Positions 21,668-32,513 of a DNA stretch of 64,000 nucleotides are shown piece by piece. The position numbers and the translations under genes are program-made. Source of the stretch: Rhynchopus sp. YZ270_cl-10 (lineage: Eukaryota > Euglenozoa > Diplonemea > Diplonemida > Diplonemidae); contig OZ037846.1 of NCBI GenBank assembly GCA_964035575.1, forward strand, positions 89,501 through 153,500. Reading direction: 5' to 3'. Under the pieces are notes generated by a model. That model worked only from the letters and a program-made list of their open reading frames with translations. It did no database searches and was not told the DNA's origin. Each line of letters starts with the position of its first letter. Position 1 is the stretch's first letter.

Positions 21668-22875
21668 TAGGTGGGGGCAAAACCTTCAGGACGGGTGAGG
21701 CATTTTGACTTTTTTGGACTTCCGCGCAAAGTACCCACAAACCACCCCTCATACACCCCCAGAAATGGGTCAGAAACACCCTGTGACCCGAAAATCCATG
21801 ATAAGGGCACCTCAGAATATGAAAAAATGCAAAAAAATAGTGAAAAAGTGGCCTTTTGACGGTTTTGGCCATGTTGGGTAAAATGACCATTTTTGGACAA
21901 AAAAATCAAAAAAACAGCAAAATTTCGACATCATGACAGCTGCTTGGGCACAAAACTACCCCAGGGAGGTCCTGTGAGTCCATTCCGACCTGTTTTGGAC
22001 ACTTTAGGTACTTTTTTTGGCCGTTTTTTGGCGTTTTTAGGTGAAAAAAGATCCCCTGACTATCCCCTGGCAGCCCTGGGCCGCGACTTGCGCCCTGCTT
22101 TTGGACCCCCTCTGGGCCAAAAAATGGGTGAAAACCCCCGAAAAAGCACTCCGGGAACCCAGATAGTTCCAAATATCCACTAGAAACCCACCCAAACACC
22201 TCAAAAACATGCCAGAAAAACATTTTCAAAAACACACTTTTTCAAATAAGTCATTATGGAACCTGCCCAGATGAACTTTTTGAAAAAAGTGTGTTTTTGA
22301 AAATATTTTTCTGGCATGTTTTTGAGGTGTTTGGGTGGGTTTCTAGTGGATATTTGGAACTATCTGGGTTCCCGGAGTGCTTTTTCGGGGGTTTTCACCC
22401 ATTTTTTGGCCCAGAGGGGGTCCAAAAGCAGGGCGCAAGTCGCGGCCCAGGGCTGCCAGGGGATAGTCAGGGGATATTTTTTGACCTCAAAACACCAAAA
22501 AAAAACACCAAAAAGGGCGATAAATGTGTTCAAAACAGGTCGGAATGGACTCGCGGGACATTTTTGGGGCATATTTGTGCCCAGACAGGCCTAATGATGA
22601 CAAAATTTTGCTTTTTTTTTGAAATATTGGTCAAAAATGGCCATTTTGACCAATATGGCCCAAACGGCCAAAATGGTCTATTTTTGCTATTTTTTTCCAT
22701 TTTTTTGTATCTCTGGGGTGTCTCACCTATAGAACACCCCCAAACCACACCCCAAAACCATCTCTGACCCGAAATTTTCGGTGGTTTGCGGGTACTTTGC
22801 GCGTAAATCCAAAAAAATCGAAATGCCTCAAAAAAATAGGGGTTTTGCCCCCACCTACCCCCCCCCCCCCCCCCC
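21653..22875. mobile_element. Foldback element (21668-22857) inside a poly-C tract
   Basis: The arms of about 575 bases are inverted copies around a short loop near 22236-22275. The outer ends are TAGGTGGGGGCAAAACC and its complement. Poly-C of 15 (21653-21667) and 18 (22858-22875) flank it, consistent with insertion into a C tract whose duplication cannot be sized. The inner about 200 bases of each arm are almost identical, while the outer parts differ by many substitutions and indels. No coding capacity. A transcript would form a very long hairpin. Confidence 0.85.
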
Positions 22876-24139
22876 TACACAGTAATAATACAGATAGCGC
22901 ACGGCTTTTTTTGGGGCGGGGTGCAAAAATGAAGCAGGGGTACCTGATAGGGTTGAGACTACGGCAATGAGCTAGCTTCTGCAGTCCATCCGCAGTAAGA
23001 GGAGAAGGTTGCTGGTAGGTAGGGGGGGTGTTGTAGTCAAGACGACCCGTCAAGTCACACACTTTGCACAAACAGAATATTTTTGTTGGGGAAAACCCCT
23101 CAGTTGTACCCCGCCAGGTCAGAACAAAACAAAATCCTAGAAAAAATCCCTAAATTTGCAAAAAAAAATATGTGAAACTGATGTACCTCTACCTCCAAGG
23201 ATGAAATCACAAAAAAAATCAAAAGGAAATCCGCGAAAAAAATGGAATAGAAAAAGGGGACACAACAAAATAAAAAAACGCAAAAAAATGCCGAACAACT
23301 GTTCCAATTTGACAATAAATGGAGAAAAATACACAACAAAAAAAAAATTGACTAGAGTACCTTTGATACATGATGTTGGTGCACCGTGGGTGGACCCCCA
23401 ACCCTTGAAATAAAAAAATTCGGGCGAAATCGCTTTTGATACAAAAAACATGTCTTTAGTGACGAATAAATCCTAACGCACACTCTCTGTTGATTCTAAA
23501 ACGGGGTGGAACTCGCGAAAGGGGAGTGAGGGGGGGGAGGTTAGGATGGTAGTGGGCACAGTTACCACTCCATCCTCAACCTGTTCAGGGGAGTGGGAGA
23601 GAGGTTGCCTAGAACTAAGGGGGGGATTTTCCATTCAAATGGCGAGAGAGGGAGACAGGGGGTTACCCCGCAACAAAAAAAAAAGTTGACTTGAAATACA
23701 ACAGCCCGCACAGTGGTACCTTTGGTACACTGTCCGCGCTTGGGTACATGACCAAAAAACAAAACAAAACAAACACTCCATGATGGCTGAAGGGGGTGGA
23801 GGGGGGGGCTGATTCGCACTTCTTGCACACTTTTTTGCAAAGACTGCCACTCCATTTGATGTGTCCTCTCCCCCCTCCCCGATGTCGGGTAGGTTTTGGT
23901 AACTAAAGAGGAGATCGATAGGTGATTTGGGTGAGGACCTCTTTGGGGGTAAAGACGGCTGATGAAGCATACAACTGCAATGCATTGACGTGCACGCTCA
24001 TCACAATGAACACAGCACCACTGGTATGGCACCCAACAACCACACACTCCCACACACCCCCTTTGTGAGCCCTACTCTGCAAGAATTTCCCCTACTAGCT
24101 AACACCCCTCACCCCCCCCTTTTCCCCCACTTTTTACCC
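22876..24139. other. Non-coding stretch
   Basis: No supported gene. A/T-rich; contains 23684-23730, a member of the TTGAAATACAA...CCGG dispersed family (other copies 38351, 38928, 39530, 57312). 23480-23520 resembles 27120-27165 (CTGTTnATTCTAAAAnCGGGGTGG). Confidence 0.5.
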
Positions 24140-24814
24140 TCACACAGAACGCATCGAAAGGTCACCATGCCCTGGTGTCAGCAGAGGGTATGCTTGGGTC
24201 GGCGACACGGACCCACCATAGCCACTAAGGGAATAGGTCGAAGTATGTGTCGCTGATGGGTCCCATGCTGTAGGGGGCGACCCTGTTGTGGTGGTGTCCA
24301 GGGCGGTGTGTGGATGGATGCGGTGCAGGTGTCTGCGTCCAGGGCCCCCGACAGAGTCTTCGAAGGGATGGCTTTCATACGACCGTGGGGAGTAGATGGG
24401 TTCGTGCTCGTCCATGCCGTGCAGGCTGGTTGCACTGTAGGAGTTGGCCATAGCATTGCCCCCCTGCGGCCCGGTCTGCAGTGCCTCGCTCATATTGCTG
24501 ATGTGGTCGTGCAGCTTGTAGGAGAACATCTGCCGCTTCTCGCGAAGCTCGCTGCTGAGCTTCACCAACTCCTGCAACTCCTGCTGCGGCTGCGGCCCTG
24601 TCTGCGGAGTAACAGACCGTGTACCATGCCGTCTCCTCCCCCGTGGACTCACCGGTGTCCCAGAAGGACGCTGGCCACGGAAGGAATCGAAGGCTTCAAG
24701 GGCAGGAGGCGAGCGTCTGTCCTTCAAAGGGCGTCTACTCGGTGTAGGAATGGATTTGGCCTTCTTTTTGCGGGTTCGGGTAGCGGAGAGAGGGCTTTCG
24801 GGGACAGGGAACAT
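24140..24814 (-). CDS. Pro/Ser/Arg-rich protein, unknown function
   Basis: An ATG at 24812-24814 starts a 224-codon frame. The N-terminal half is basic and Pro/Ser-rich (TRTRKKKAKS, SRRPLKDRRS), followed by a Gln/Glu/Leu-rich helical stretch (about 75-110) and a Tyr/Ser/His-rich tail. It looks nuclear or cytoskeletal, but nothing is recognised. CTTCCCCTCACAG touches the ATG directly, an excellent 3' splice signal: either a 5' UTR intron or a spliced-leader acceptor. A 51-base GTGAGT...CGCAG segment inside (near 24600-24655) keeps the frame and could be a short intron or coding. The frame is open upstream to 25006, but that part is probably intronic. Confidence 0.6.
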   Translation of the reverse strand: MFPVPESPLSATRTRKKKAKSIPTPSRRPLKDRRSPPALEAFDSFRGQRPSGTPVSPRGRRRHGTRSVTPQTGPQPQQELQELVKLSSELREKRQMFSYKLHDHISNMSEALQTGPQGGNAMANSYSATSLHGMDEHEPIYSPRSYESHPFEDSVGGPGRRHLHRIHPHTALDTTTTGSPPTAWDPSATHTSTYSLSGYGGSVSPTQAYPLLTPGHGDLSMRSV

Positions 24815-25147
24815 CTGTGAGGGGAAGGAATGGAGATTGGAGAGAATAGCGTTAGGCATATATGGTAAGCGGAATCGTTGTACGAGACTAATTCGCTTTT
24901 TGTTATTCGCTTTATTCGTGAAAGAACAGCAAAAGAGATTGCTATGTAGGTGAGATCGATGTGAGGCAACCCACCCTTCACCCTTAGCCTTGAACACACG
25001 AAGCAATCATATTTTAATAATTTATAAAAGAAAACTCAAAATGAATATTGCACCCCGAACCCGGAAGAGGAGAGTATGATCCGGGTCTTCGAAGGAAGCG
25101 AATGACGTTGTCGGAGTGCACCGTGTGGCTGGCAATGGATACAAAAT

Positions 25148-25864
25148 ATGAGTTCAATTTCTTTGCAGAAGTCAGTGGCAAATGCAAAACCGAAGGCCGC
25201 AAAAAAGGCTGCTAAAAAAAACCCCTCCAAACCGCCAGGCAAGAAGACAGCAGCAAAGAAGGGACCGAAGCCTGCAAGGGAAGAAAGGGGAGCCCGTAGT
25301 GCGTCGAGGGGGACGGAAGGGGATCCGAAAGAGGAGGTACTTTTTCTGCAAGGATTGCCGGAACGTCGTTCGGCACTCCCAATAAATCTTTGGCAAGAGC
25401 CACTCCACAGCAGAAGGCCACATCGCATCCGTGAAGAAAAGGGAGTCGAAAGGCGAAGGGAAAGGGAGGGCCCTCTGTGACCCCCCCTCAACTTGCTTCC
25501 AGCCTCCCCCTGTCCATGCCTGCAACCGGGCATTTCGTGTGTCGCCCTCTAACCAGATTACCTTGGTATTTCCCCATCGAACCTCAGTGGTAATATCAAC
25601 AATGTCTCCTCTCCGACGGAGACATCCACCCGCATCCTGGACCCAAGAAAGCCTCCAAGCCATCAAGCAAGACCGGCACGCAGCCGTCAGTCGGGTCTAC
25701 TAGACCAAGCAAACATTGCTCTAAAGTATCAGGAACAGAAGAAAGAGGAGAGCAAGAAGTTTCTGGCACACGAGGAAAAAGTGGGGAGGCTACGGTTTTC
25801 CACCCGTAGCTTCTCGGAATTTGAGTTCGCCGCTATGTTGGAACAGTCAGGCATCAACTCTTAG
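25148..25864 (+). CDS. Lys/Ala/Pro-rich basic protein locus, structure unresolved
   Basis: An ATG at 25148 opens a frame rich in Lys, Ala and Pro (KPKAAKKAAKK, KKTAAKKGPK), like linker-histone tails. It runs to 25480, but the composition changes after about 25340, where GAGGTACTTTTT could be a splice donor. Downstream, an uninterrupted frame with no ATG ends at 25862-25864 with a charged helix and EFEFAAMLEQSGINS. CCCTCTAACCAG before 25556 could be the acceptor. I read this as one spliced gene for a small DNA-binding or chromatin protein, or as decayed exons; the exact join is not determinable by eye. Confidence 0.35.
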
Positions 25865-26002
25865 GGGAGCCCAGTACATCTCATACTGGCGCTCCTATCT
25901 TCATTGTTGAAGGCTCGTCGGATATCGACCAGGAGGCAATGCAAAAGACGTCAATCAATAGCCCATAGGGGGTCACCTTGGTGCTGGGACCTTCGTTATA
26001 TA

Positions 26003-26639
26003 TGGGTCCGTCCGGAAACCCCCCCGTTCAGATTCATCCTTTTGGGTTTTTTTTGGGTTTTTTTGATTATTTTCCCCACAAAAGTGCATCTAAGTGAAAT
26101 TCTGATATAAAAATAGGTTTGGGGGGGGGTCTGAGGCTATATTTTCACTTTTTTTCTTCAATTTTCTGTCTTTTATTGTTGTTTTTCTCGATTTCTTGTC
26201 TCTTTCTCTTAATCCTGTCATGCCTCCTTGACAAAGTTTCATTGGCCTCTGTCAAATCCACTGGGTCAATGGCAGGGACTTTTGGTTTGCGGGTCACCTA
26301 AACACACGCAAGAACTCCTTCGCAGCGCTCAAAATGGTGAGGCATGATCCAGAATTGGGCGCACGTTGATGAAACGCCTTCTGTGAGGCAAAGCGCTTCA
26401 GTTCATCATTGAGGTCCTTAACTGCTGCCATTGCCATGTTTATCCAAAAATACGTAAAAAATATGAGTAAAAAGGGGGGGAGGGGAAATAAGCAAAAATA
26501 AATACCCAAAATATGCCCTCTGGGGTGGTAGGTGTATGGTGGGTATCAAAAAATTGGGTTGTTTGGGTGTTTTGAGCCAAAAAACCTGAAAAAACCCCAA
26601 AAGGATGAATCTGAACGGGGGGGTTTCCGGACGGACCCA
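26003..26639. mobile_element. MITE with TA (or TATA) target duplication
   Basis: Long inverted ends: TGGGTCCGTCCGGAAACC at 26003 and its complement ending 26639, continuing through a T/G-rich stretch for about 70 bases. TATA stands on both sides (25999-26002, 26640-26643), so either a TA-type (Tc1/mariner) or a 4-bp TSD. It carries a small reading frame at 26145-26437. Confidence 0.75.
26145..26437 (-). pseudogene. Small basic protein frame inside the MITE
   Basis: An ATG at 26435-26437 starts MAMAAVKDLNDELKRF, open to LRVFR at about 26297. A different frame, coding-like and continuing without gap, goes on with VTRKPKVPAIDPVDL and a Lys/Arg/Glu-rich helix (RIKRKRQEIEKN, KRQKIEEKK) to the stop at 26145. 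One base out of register, or a tiny intron at TTTAG/GTGACC, would explain the change. Together about 97 residues with a nuclear-localisation-like tail. It could be an element protein or a captured host exon. Confidence 0.4.
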
Positions 26640-26772
26640 TATAAGAAGCCGCAAAAGAGGGGGGGGATTGTAAGAAAAGTTTAAAAAAGGGGACAAAAGG
26701 TGAAAAAAGCTTCTGTTTTTGTACTTTGTTACTCTGCCGCAAAAGAGGGGTCGGGGGAGGAAAGGGGAATAC

Positions 26773-26955
26773 CTCGACGTGCTGGTGGTGTGGGTGTGGG
26801 TGCGGCACGAAGGGGTGCGACACTGCGGAGGCATGCGAGACGTTGCTCTGCTGGCGTGTCATCTCGCGAGGCTCGATCTGCGCTGTCGGGAGGCTGCGGT
26901 TGTGTGAGGACTCCTCCTCCCATTCGTCCTCTGAGCTTACCATGTCGTGCATCAT
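26773..26955 (-). CDS. Possible first coding exon of a spliced gene
   Basis: The ATG at 26953-26955 is preceded directly by TTTCATTTTCACAG, a strong 3' splice signal. 61 codons follow (acidic start SSEDEWEEESS, later His/Pro-rich) up to CACGTCGAG, then GTATTCCCC, a weak donor. No matching downstream exon was found in the right phase; the MITE at 26003-26639 lies there. Function unknown. Confidence 0.35.
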
Positions 26956-28219
26956 CTGTGAAAATGAAATAAAAAACTGCCCCCGTGTACCAACAGCCAT
27001 ACCCCCTCTATGCTGCGCGACTCAGCAGCAGCCTTGCGTGAGAACAACACCCATACTGCGATGCCTGCTATCAAACAGAGCTGTGTGAGTTGTGTGGTTT
27101 GAAAGCAAAATATTCATGTACACATTCTGTTAATTCTAAAAACGGGGTGGGGAAGATCGCGAATAGAAAAATGGGAGAGATATTGAAAAGTGGAACGCTT
27201 CCTCACCCAGATCACACACTTGTTGTGTGAGTTGTGTTGTTAAAGTGGGTAGCTCCTACAAGCGATTGTGTGTGTGGTGTTTTTTAAGAGCATTTCCAAT
27301 CTCCAACTAATTTACAATCAAAGAGAAAGCACAAAGGCCCCGTTCTCAAAGAAAATAAACTTATTTTTCTTCAAAAACTGCACACATAACAGCTTTTGGC
27401 TGGGAGACACACAAAGTGCCAGGTTCTATGATATGCACGGAAGCACTCTCCATATCATTTCCCATCCAATATATGAGGAAACATTTCACTCTCGAAAACT
27501 AGTTGTACAATATTATTGTAACAAAGAGCGATGCCCACATACCGCGCCAACGACAAATCCCACAGCCTCCATCTCTGCAAACTTTTATGGACGCTGTCTT
27601 CTGTGCACAGTGTGTACAGTGTGCAACGTGCTCACGCTTCTTTCTCTTGCTGTGTATAGACGGGTGGGAAGCTGCTACCTATGCTATCTTGCTTGGGAGC
27701 AACACATCTCAAGGGTGGGGGGTTTTGATTGTGTGTTCTGTGTGGTGCGCAATGAGAGGAAGACGGGGGCTACGTGGTTATGGATGAATGATGAATTTGG
27801 TGGTGTTTTGAAGGAGTGTAGAACGTGGTGTATAGTAGTGTTCTTTTTTTTCTTCTTCATTTTTTACTTTACTGGTGCTCCGGGGGTCGATATTGACAGG
27901 TCGTTGACAGGTCGTTGACCGATTTCCGTAAGCACCACTTACCTACAAATTAATGTGCCTTGAATTGCACCCTCTCAACAATAGAAATTGCAGTGAGGGA
28001 AAAGACAGCCAGGTTTCAATACGCACAACTTTATTACTGAATTCCTAACAACGGATACAAGTACAGATGGTGATGTGTGAGAAGGGAGGAGCACAAATGA
28101 GGGTGAAAACCCTTCGAGCAACCGTAGCATTTCCCCTGTCAACTGCGATTGACCCATAAAAAAAAAAGAATGCAGAATTTTTTACGGCCGAACAGCAGCA
28201 CGTCTTGACGTATTTAATT
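26956..28219. other. Non-coding stretch 3' of the six-TM cyclase
   Basis: Open frames exist but none looks like a protein. 27360-27500 is related to 2330-2480, suggesting shared 3' flanks of cyclase genes. Confidence 0.5.
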
Positions 28220-30352
28220 TTAAAAGCTTGCGACACCAAGAATCTTGTATACACCTGCCCGTGCACGGTCGAGCAGCAGCACGTCTGCCAGTACTGAGGG
28301 CACCTCGGCGCCTGGAGGAGGCACGTAGAGACACACATTGCCACAGCGCACAGCCTCCTCGCAGAGCGTCCAGGAGCGGCGCACTGTCGACCCCATGACG
28401 GTCACGAAACGCTGCTTGCGTGCACCTACGTCACCATGCTGCACAACCCCGCTCACAAACCCGGCACCAGAGAGACAGTACGTTTCGTGCATTCTTTGCG
28501 CAAAGTGTATTGCAGCTTCCATGTGGGATGGCGAGGCACGTGTCAGATTCCACCCCACGCAGACGTAGCTGCCAAGCACGGAGACAAGCGTGCCGCCACT
28601 TTGGTCGAGCGCAATGGTGAGGGTGGAGAGACCAGAGCTCATGATGCGCAGGGCAGCGAGGTTCATGTCTTCACCGACACGGAGTTCGAGCACACCAACG
28701 GTTGCGTCGAAGGGTTTGGCGGGTCCACAGGTGGCGAAGGCGGGCACTACAGAGTCTTTGGGTTGGTGCGAGACTGCACGCGATTCGTAGTCGTGTAGAG
28801 AGGCAGGGAGGCTGCGGGGCTTGCCCAAGGTGGACTCCGTCATGGAGTCGATCAAAGGCTGTATGCGGCGTCCCGCAAGCGCAGTGGGCCACGCACAGCA
28901 CACCATAGTGGCACCAGAGACACCCTTCAAATCAAGTGACTCAGTGTTGCCCAGTACGGCGTCGCAAGTGCTGCAGTCAGAGGACCAAAGGTCAGAGCGC
29001 AACGCAACAGCACCAGGTGTGCAAGTGTTTTCAAGGCGTGACGCCACGTTCACAGTGTGTCCGAAGTAGTCCGTTCTCCCGGTCAGACTGCTTTGCTCCA
29101 CAGTGACAGGCCCTGTGTTGATCCCAATGCGGACAGTGAGGCCACACCACAGCAAGCCCTGCTCAGCGCAGATCGGTGCGTCCTCCATAAGAGACGGCGG
29201 CCACTCCGCCTCGCGCAGCCGTTCGTGCACCTTCAGCGCAAAGTCCATCCCGTCCTGTGTCGTCGCAAAGGCAATCATGAAGGCGTCGCCAATCGTCTTC
29301 ACCTCGTAGCCGCCGAAGGTGTGCATCACGTCCCGTATCACAGTGTTGTGGATGCGCAGCCCAGCACGCATCCCGTCAGGTGCAGCTTCCCAGATCGACG
29401 TAGACTGAAGGATGTCTGTAAAGACGATGGTTGCTCTCTCGCTGTCGAGCCCTGGCGGTGCCACGGTGGCGTGCTGCGCACCGCACATCTCGTCCTCTTC
29501 CTCAAACAGCGCAGCAGGGAGGTAGGGACGGTACTTCCGCAGGTTGCCCTCCATCTTGCGCAGCGTTGCGTGCATCTCCTCTGGGAGCAGCGTCTCCTGT
29601 GCATCAAGCATGCGCGCCACCTCGTCCACGTCGTACCTCGCCAGCAGCGACGCAATCTCCTGCACAGCGTTGATTGTACGCTGCATTGCCTGCTCTTCCT
29701 TCAGCACATCACGCGCAAATCCCCTTGTCACGATAAAGTCCAGCACGAACACCGAGACCCCAAGCGCCAAGCTGCTGGGCGGAAACCCCACTGCACACGG
29801 CAGGTCATCGCAGTCGGTCACCTTCCTCCAATACTCCTGCCGCCCAAACTCACCTTCTTGCGGCACCAACCCTGGCAGGTCTAACAACCCGAAGCGAAAG
29901 CTCTCCTCAAAAGCACACAAAACCAACCACACGACACAGCAACACACAAGCCCCGTAGTGCACCGCGCGGGCACCTGCAGGATCAACATTATATCAATTT
30001 CCAGCACCAGAATTGGCCACCGTGGCGACGCTTCGCTGCGTCCATTTAGATCCCACAGACAGATGGCCGCACATTGAATATACACCGAGCATACGACGAA
30101 GGCTGTTGAGAGTTCCCGCTTTGCTAGAATCATGCAGATAATGCTGAACAGCACCACCGCCATGCATATGTACGCACCACGTCGTGTGTGATGTGTCGTC
30201 ATCGAATCCAAAACGGAGAGGTACGCCACCACCGTAAACAGCAGTGCGCCAGTCGCATAACGGAACAGAATACGGCGCTGCTTTTCCGCCTTGGGCGAGA
30301 GTGTGCCGTCCAGTGTCAACGCCTCTTCTATGTACCGTGTGAGGCATGACAT
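28220..30352 (-). CDS. Six-TM class III adenylate cyclase
   Basis: Start chosen at the ATG 30350-30352 (710 codons); the frame is open to 30550, but that part is low-complexity (repeated TGTGAAGGA) and lacks similarity. The N-terminal half has six hydrophobic segments (e.g. GALLFTVVAYLSVLD, LGVSVFVLDFIV) rather than the large ectodomain of the array genes. A helical linker precedes the cyclase domain, which has metal Asp in FTDI and GDAF, Lys in VKTIGD, Asp in TDYFG, and Asn/Arg in NVASR: a complete ATP-specific active site. A degenerate second cyclase-like domain follows. Core DNA at 29101-29390 is almost base-identical to the array cyclases. Probable role: membrane adenylate cyclase. Confidence 0.9.
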   Translation of the reverse strand: MSCLTRYIEEALTLDGTLSPKAEKQRRILFRYATGALLFTVVAYLSVLDSMTTHHTRRGAYICMAVVLFSIICMILAKRELSTAFVVCSVYIQCAAICLWDLNGRSEASPRWPILVLEIDIMLILQVPARCTTGLVCCCVVWLVLCAFEESFRFGLLDLPGLVPQEGEFGRQEYWRKVTDCDDLPCAVGFPPSSLALGVSVFVLDFIVTRGFARDVLKEEQAMQRTINAVQEIASLLARYDVDEVARMLDAQETLLPEEMHATLRKMEGNLRKYRPYLPAALFEEEDEMCGAQHATVAPPGLDSERATIVFTDILQSTSIWEAAPDGMRAGLRIHNTVIRDVMHTFGGYEVKTIGDAFMIAFATTQDGMDFALKVHERLREAEWPPSLMEDAPICAEQGLLWCGLTVRIGINTGPVTVEQSSLTGRTDYFGHTVNVASRLENTCTPGAVALRSDLWSSDCSTCDAVLGNTESLDLKGVSGATMVCCAWPTALAGRRIQPLIDSMTESTLGKPRSLPASLHDYESRAVSHQPKDSVVPAFATCGPAKPFDATVGVLELRVGEDMNLAALRIMSSGLSTLTIALDQSGGTLVSVLGSYVCVGWNLTRASPSHMEAAIHFAQRMHETYCLSGAGFVSGVVQHGDVGARKQRFVTVMGSTVRRSWTLCEEAVRCGNVCLYVPPPGAEVPSVLADVLLLDRARAGVYKILGVASF

Positions 30353-30840
30353 CGTGAAGGATGTGAAGGATGTGAAGGATACAAACCCCGTCCCTCTCCC
30401 GTACTCTGAGGAGGGTGTGTTTGTGTGAAAGTCTGGGTTGAAAAGGTGTTTAAAAGTGGAGGGGGAGGGGACCATAGTACCATAGTACCATAACATATTC
30501 GGAGTTCTGTACACTATGTGGCTGGCAGGGAAGATAGTGTCGTGGAGCACAGGACAGGAGAAGAGAGAGAGGGGGCAACAAGCGGGGAGGTGGATACGCG
30601 GACGCGAGACTTTTCACGAGGGTCTCGAGCATTTTGTCATCTACTATTAGGCTAGTTGACGCCACGGGTCGGTTTAGGAATTTTCTGGGAAATCCTGTTC
30701 CGTACCGCCCTCGAACGCTCCCAAATCCCCCCATACCGTCCCATACCCTCCTATACCCTCCCACACTGTCCCATACCGTCCCAAACCCGAATGTCCGTGA
30801 CGTCAACTAGCCTAACTATGTTCATATTCGGAGTTCTGTA
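30353..30840. other. Intergenic with a 163-bp MITE and duplicated flanks
   Basis: The string ATTCGGAGTTCTGTACACTATG (30495 region) recurs at 30823-30843, overlapping the stop of the ankyrin gene. A third repeat, TTTCACGAGGGTCTCGAGC, is shared with 42690 and 52450. Confidence 0.6.
30650..30812. mobile_element. 163-bp MITE with TA target duplication
   Basis: Ends GGCTAGTTGACGCCACGG and the complement of GGCTAGTTGACGTCACGG, with TA on each side (30648-30649, 30813-30814). The inside is C-rich, with CCATACCGTCC-like repeats. A Tc1/mariner-type MITE is likely. Confidence 0.7.
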
Positions 30841-32513
30841 TACTATGTTGCACCGTGCTTGAGGAGAACCTGCACCACATCTGCATGTTGTTTCTGCCTC
30901 GCATGGTGCAACGCAGTCAGACCCGACAAATCCCTGTGGTTCACATCCACGTTCAAGCCCAGAAGATAGCGTACAGTCTCGGTGCGTCCATGCAGTGCCG
31001 CAACAATAAGGCATGTTGTGCTATTGTCATCCACCACACACACGTCCGCACCTGCTTTGACCAACATCTCCACAATTTCGAGTTCCCCAACCTCAGAAGC
31101 CCAGTGAAGAGGTCTGCTTCCCCAGCTATTATTTGCCTTAACATCTGCCCCTGCATCAATGAGCAGCTGCACCACACCAGAGTACTTCTTTAACACTGCG
31201 TGGTGAAGTGAAGTGTTGCCGCTGTTATTTGACTGACTCATGTCCACTTCAGGTACGCACAGAAGAGTACGCACAGTCTCGGTGTGTCCATAGCCAGCCG
31301 CAAGGGTAAGACATGACTCTCCTTCGTTGTCTGTGACACACACGTCCGCACCTGCTCTGACCAACACCTCCACAGCACGCAGATTCCCACACTCGCTCGC
31401 CACGAGGAGTGGCGAACGTCCGTCACGTTCGCCGAGCTTTGCCTCAATATCTGACCCTGCATCAATGAGCACCTCCACCACATCTGCACGCTTTTGACAG
31501 TTCTCAGCTGCTGCGAGCAACGCGGTGTAGCCTCCCTCTTCCTTGTGACTCACATCGACCTGCGGCACCCCAACAAGATAGCGCACAGTCTCGATGTGTC
31601 CAAATCCTGCAGCAATCGTAAGACATGGATGTCCATCTTGTGGGGCACAACGTACTTCCGCACCTGCTTCCACCAACATCTTCACAATTGGCTGACTCCC
31701 TTTCTCGCAAGCATACAGCAGAGGTGTACATAAGCGTTTGTTCGTTGTCTCGAGGTCTGCCCCAGCATCAATAAGAAGCTTCACCACAGCTGTGTGCTTT
31801 TGACGTACTGCATCGAACAACGCAGACAAGTTATCACGTTTGTGATTCACTTTAACATCATGCAAGCCTTTCAAGCCCACAAGATAGCGAACAGTCTCGG
31901 TGTGCCCATAATACGCCGCACCAATAAGACATGTGCTTCCGAAGTTGCACGTGCCACACACTTCCGCACCAGCTGTCACCAAAATTTTAGCAACGGCGTG
32001 TGCTCCTGAACGGCAAGCCCAGTGCAGAGGCGAACGTCCCATGTCGTCATATATATCGATGTCTGCCCCTGCATCAATGAGCACCTGACACACTGCAGGG
32101 TCTGCCCACATGGCTGGACAGGCACGCCCTTCTGTATCCTCCTGCCCGTGTGGGACCATCGCCACGTTGCTGCAGACTGACTTCCAATGCTGCAAGAGGA
32201 CCTCCGTGCACGCAACGTGGTCTGCGTGCACGCACTCACTCAGCAAGTTCCCGAACCCCATCTGCGTTGTCTCAACATACGGAAGAAGCAGTGCGAGGCA
32301 TTCATCGTGGTTCCCTCTGCATGCCTCGTGCACAGCATCGAAGACCACTGTTTTGCTGCCTGTGTCTGGGCTGAGCTTCTCAAGTCCCGCCCGCACAGCA
32401 GTCATGTCCCCCTTCTTGGCAGCCTCCACCAAGACATCGTCTGCAGAAACCTTTGTACTCTTTGGTGGGTTCTCGTCCAATGTAGTGTCCACAGCCACGT
32501 GTCGCTTCGGCAT
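30841..32513 (-). CDS. Ankyrin-repeat protein
   Basis: 556 codons from the ATG at 32511-32513 to TAG at 30841-30843; no introns. After about 60 residues, ankyrin repeats fill the protein to the end: about 13 units of 32-36 residues with PLHWA, TALHHA and LIDAGAD signatures. The units alternate in a three-repeat pattern: a TCLxxAAxxGHTETVRYL type, a TALxxAxxxxHxxVVxxLIDAGAD type and a PLHWAxxxG type recur about every 100 residues. There are no membrane segments or catalytic domain, so a cytoplasmic scaffold or adaptor is likely. It lies tail-to-head with the upstream cyclase on the same strand; partnership is speculative. Confidence 0.92.
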
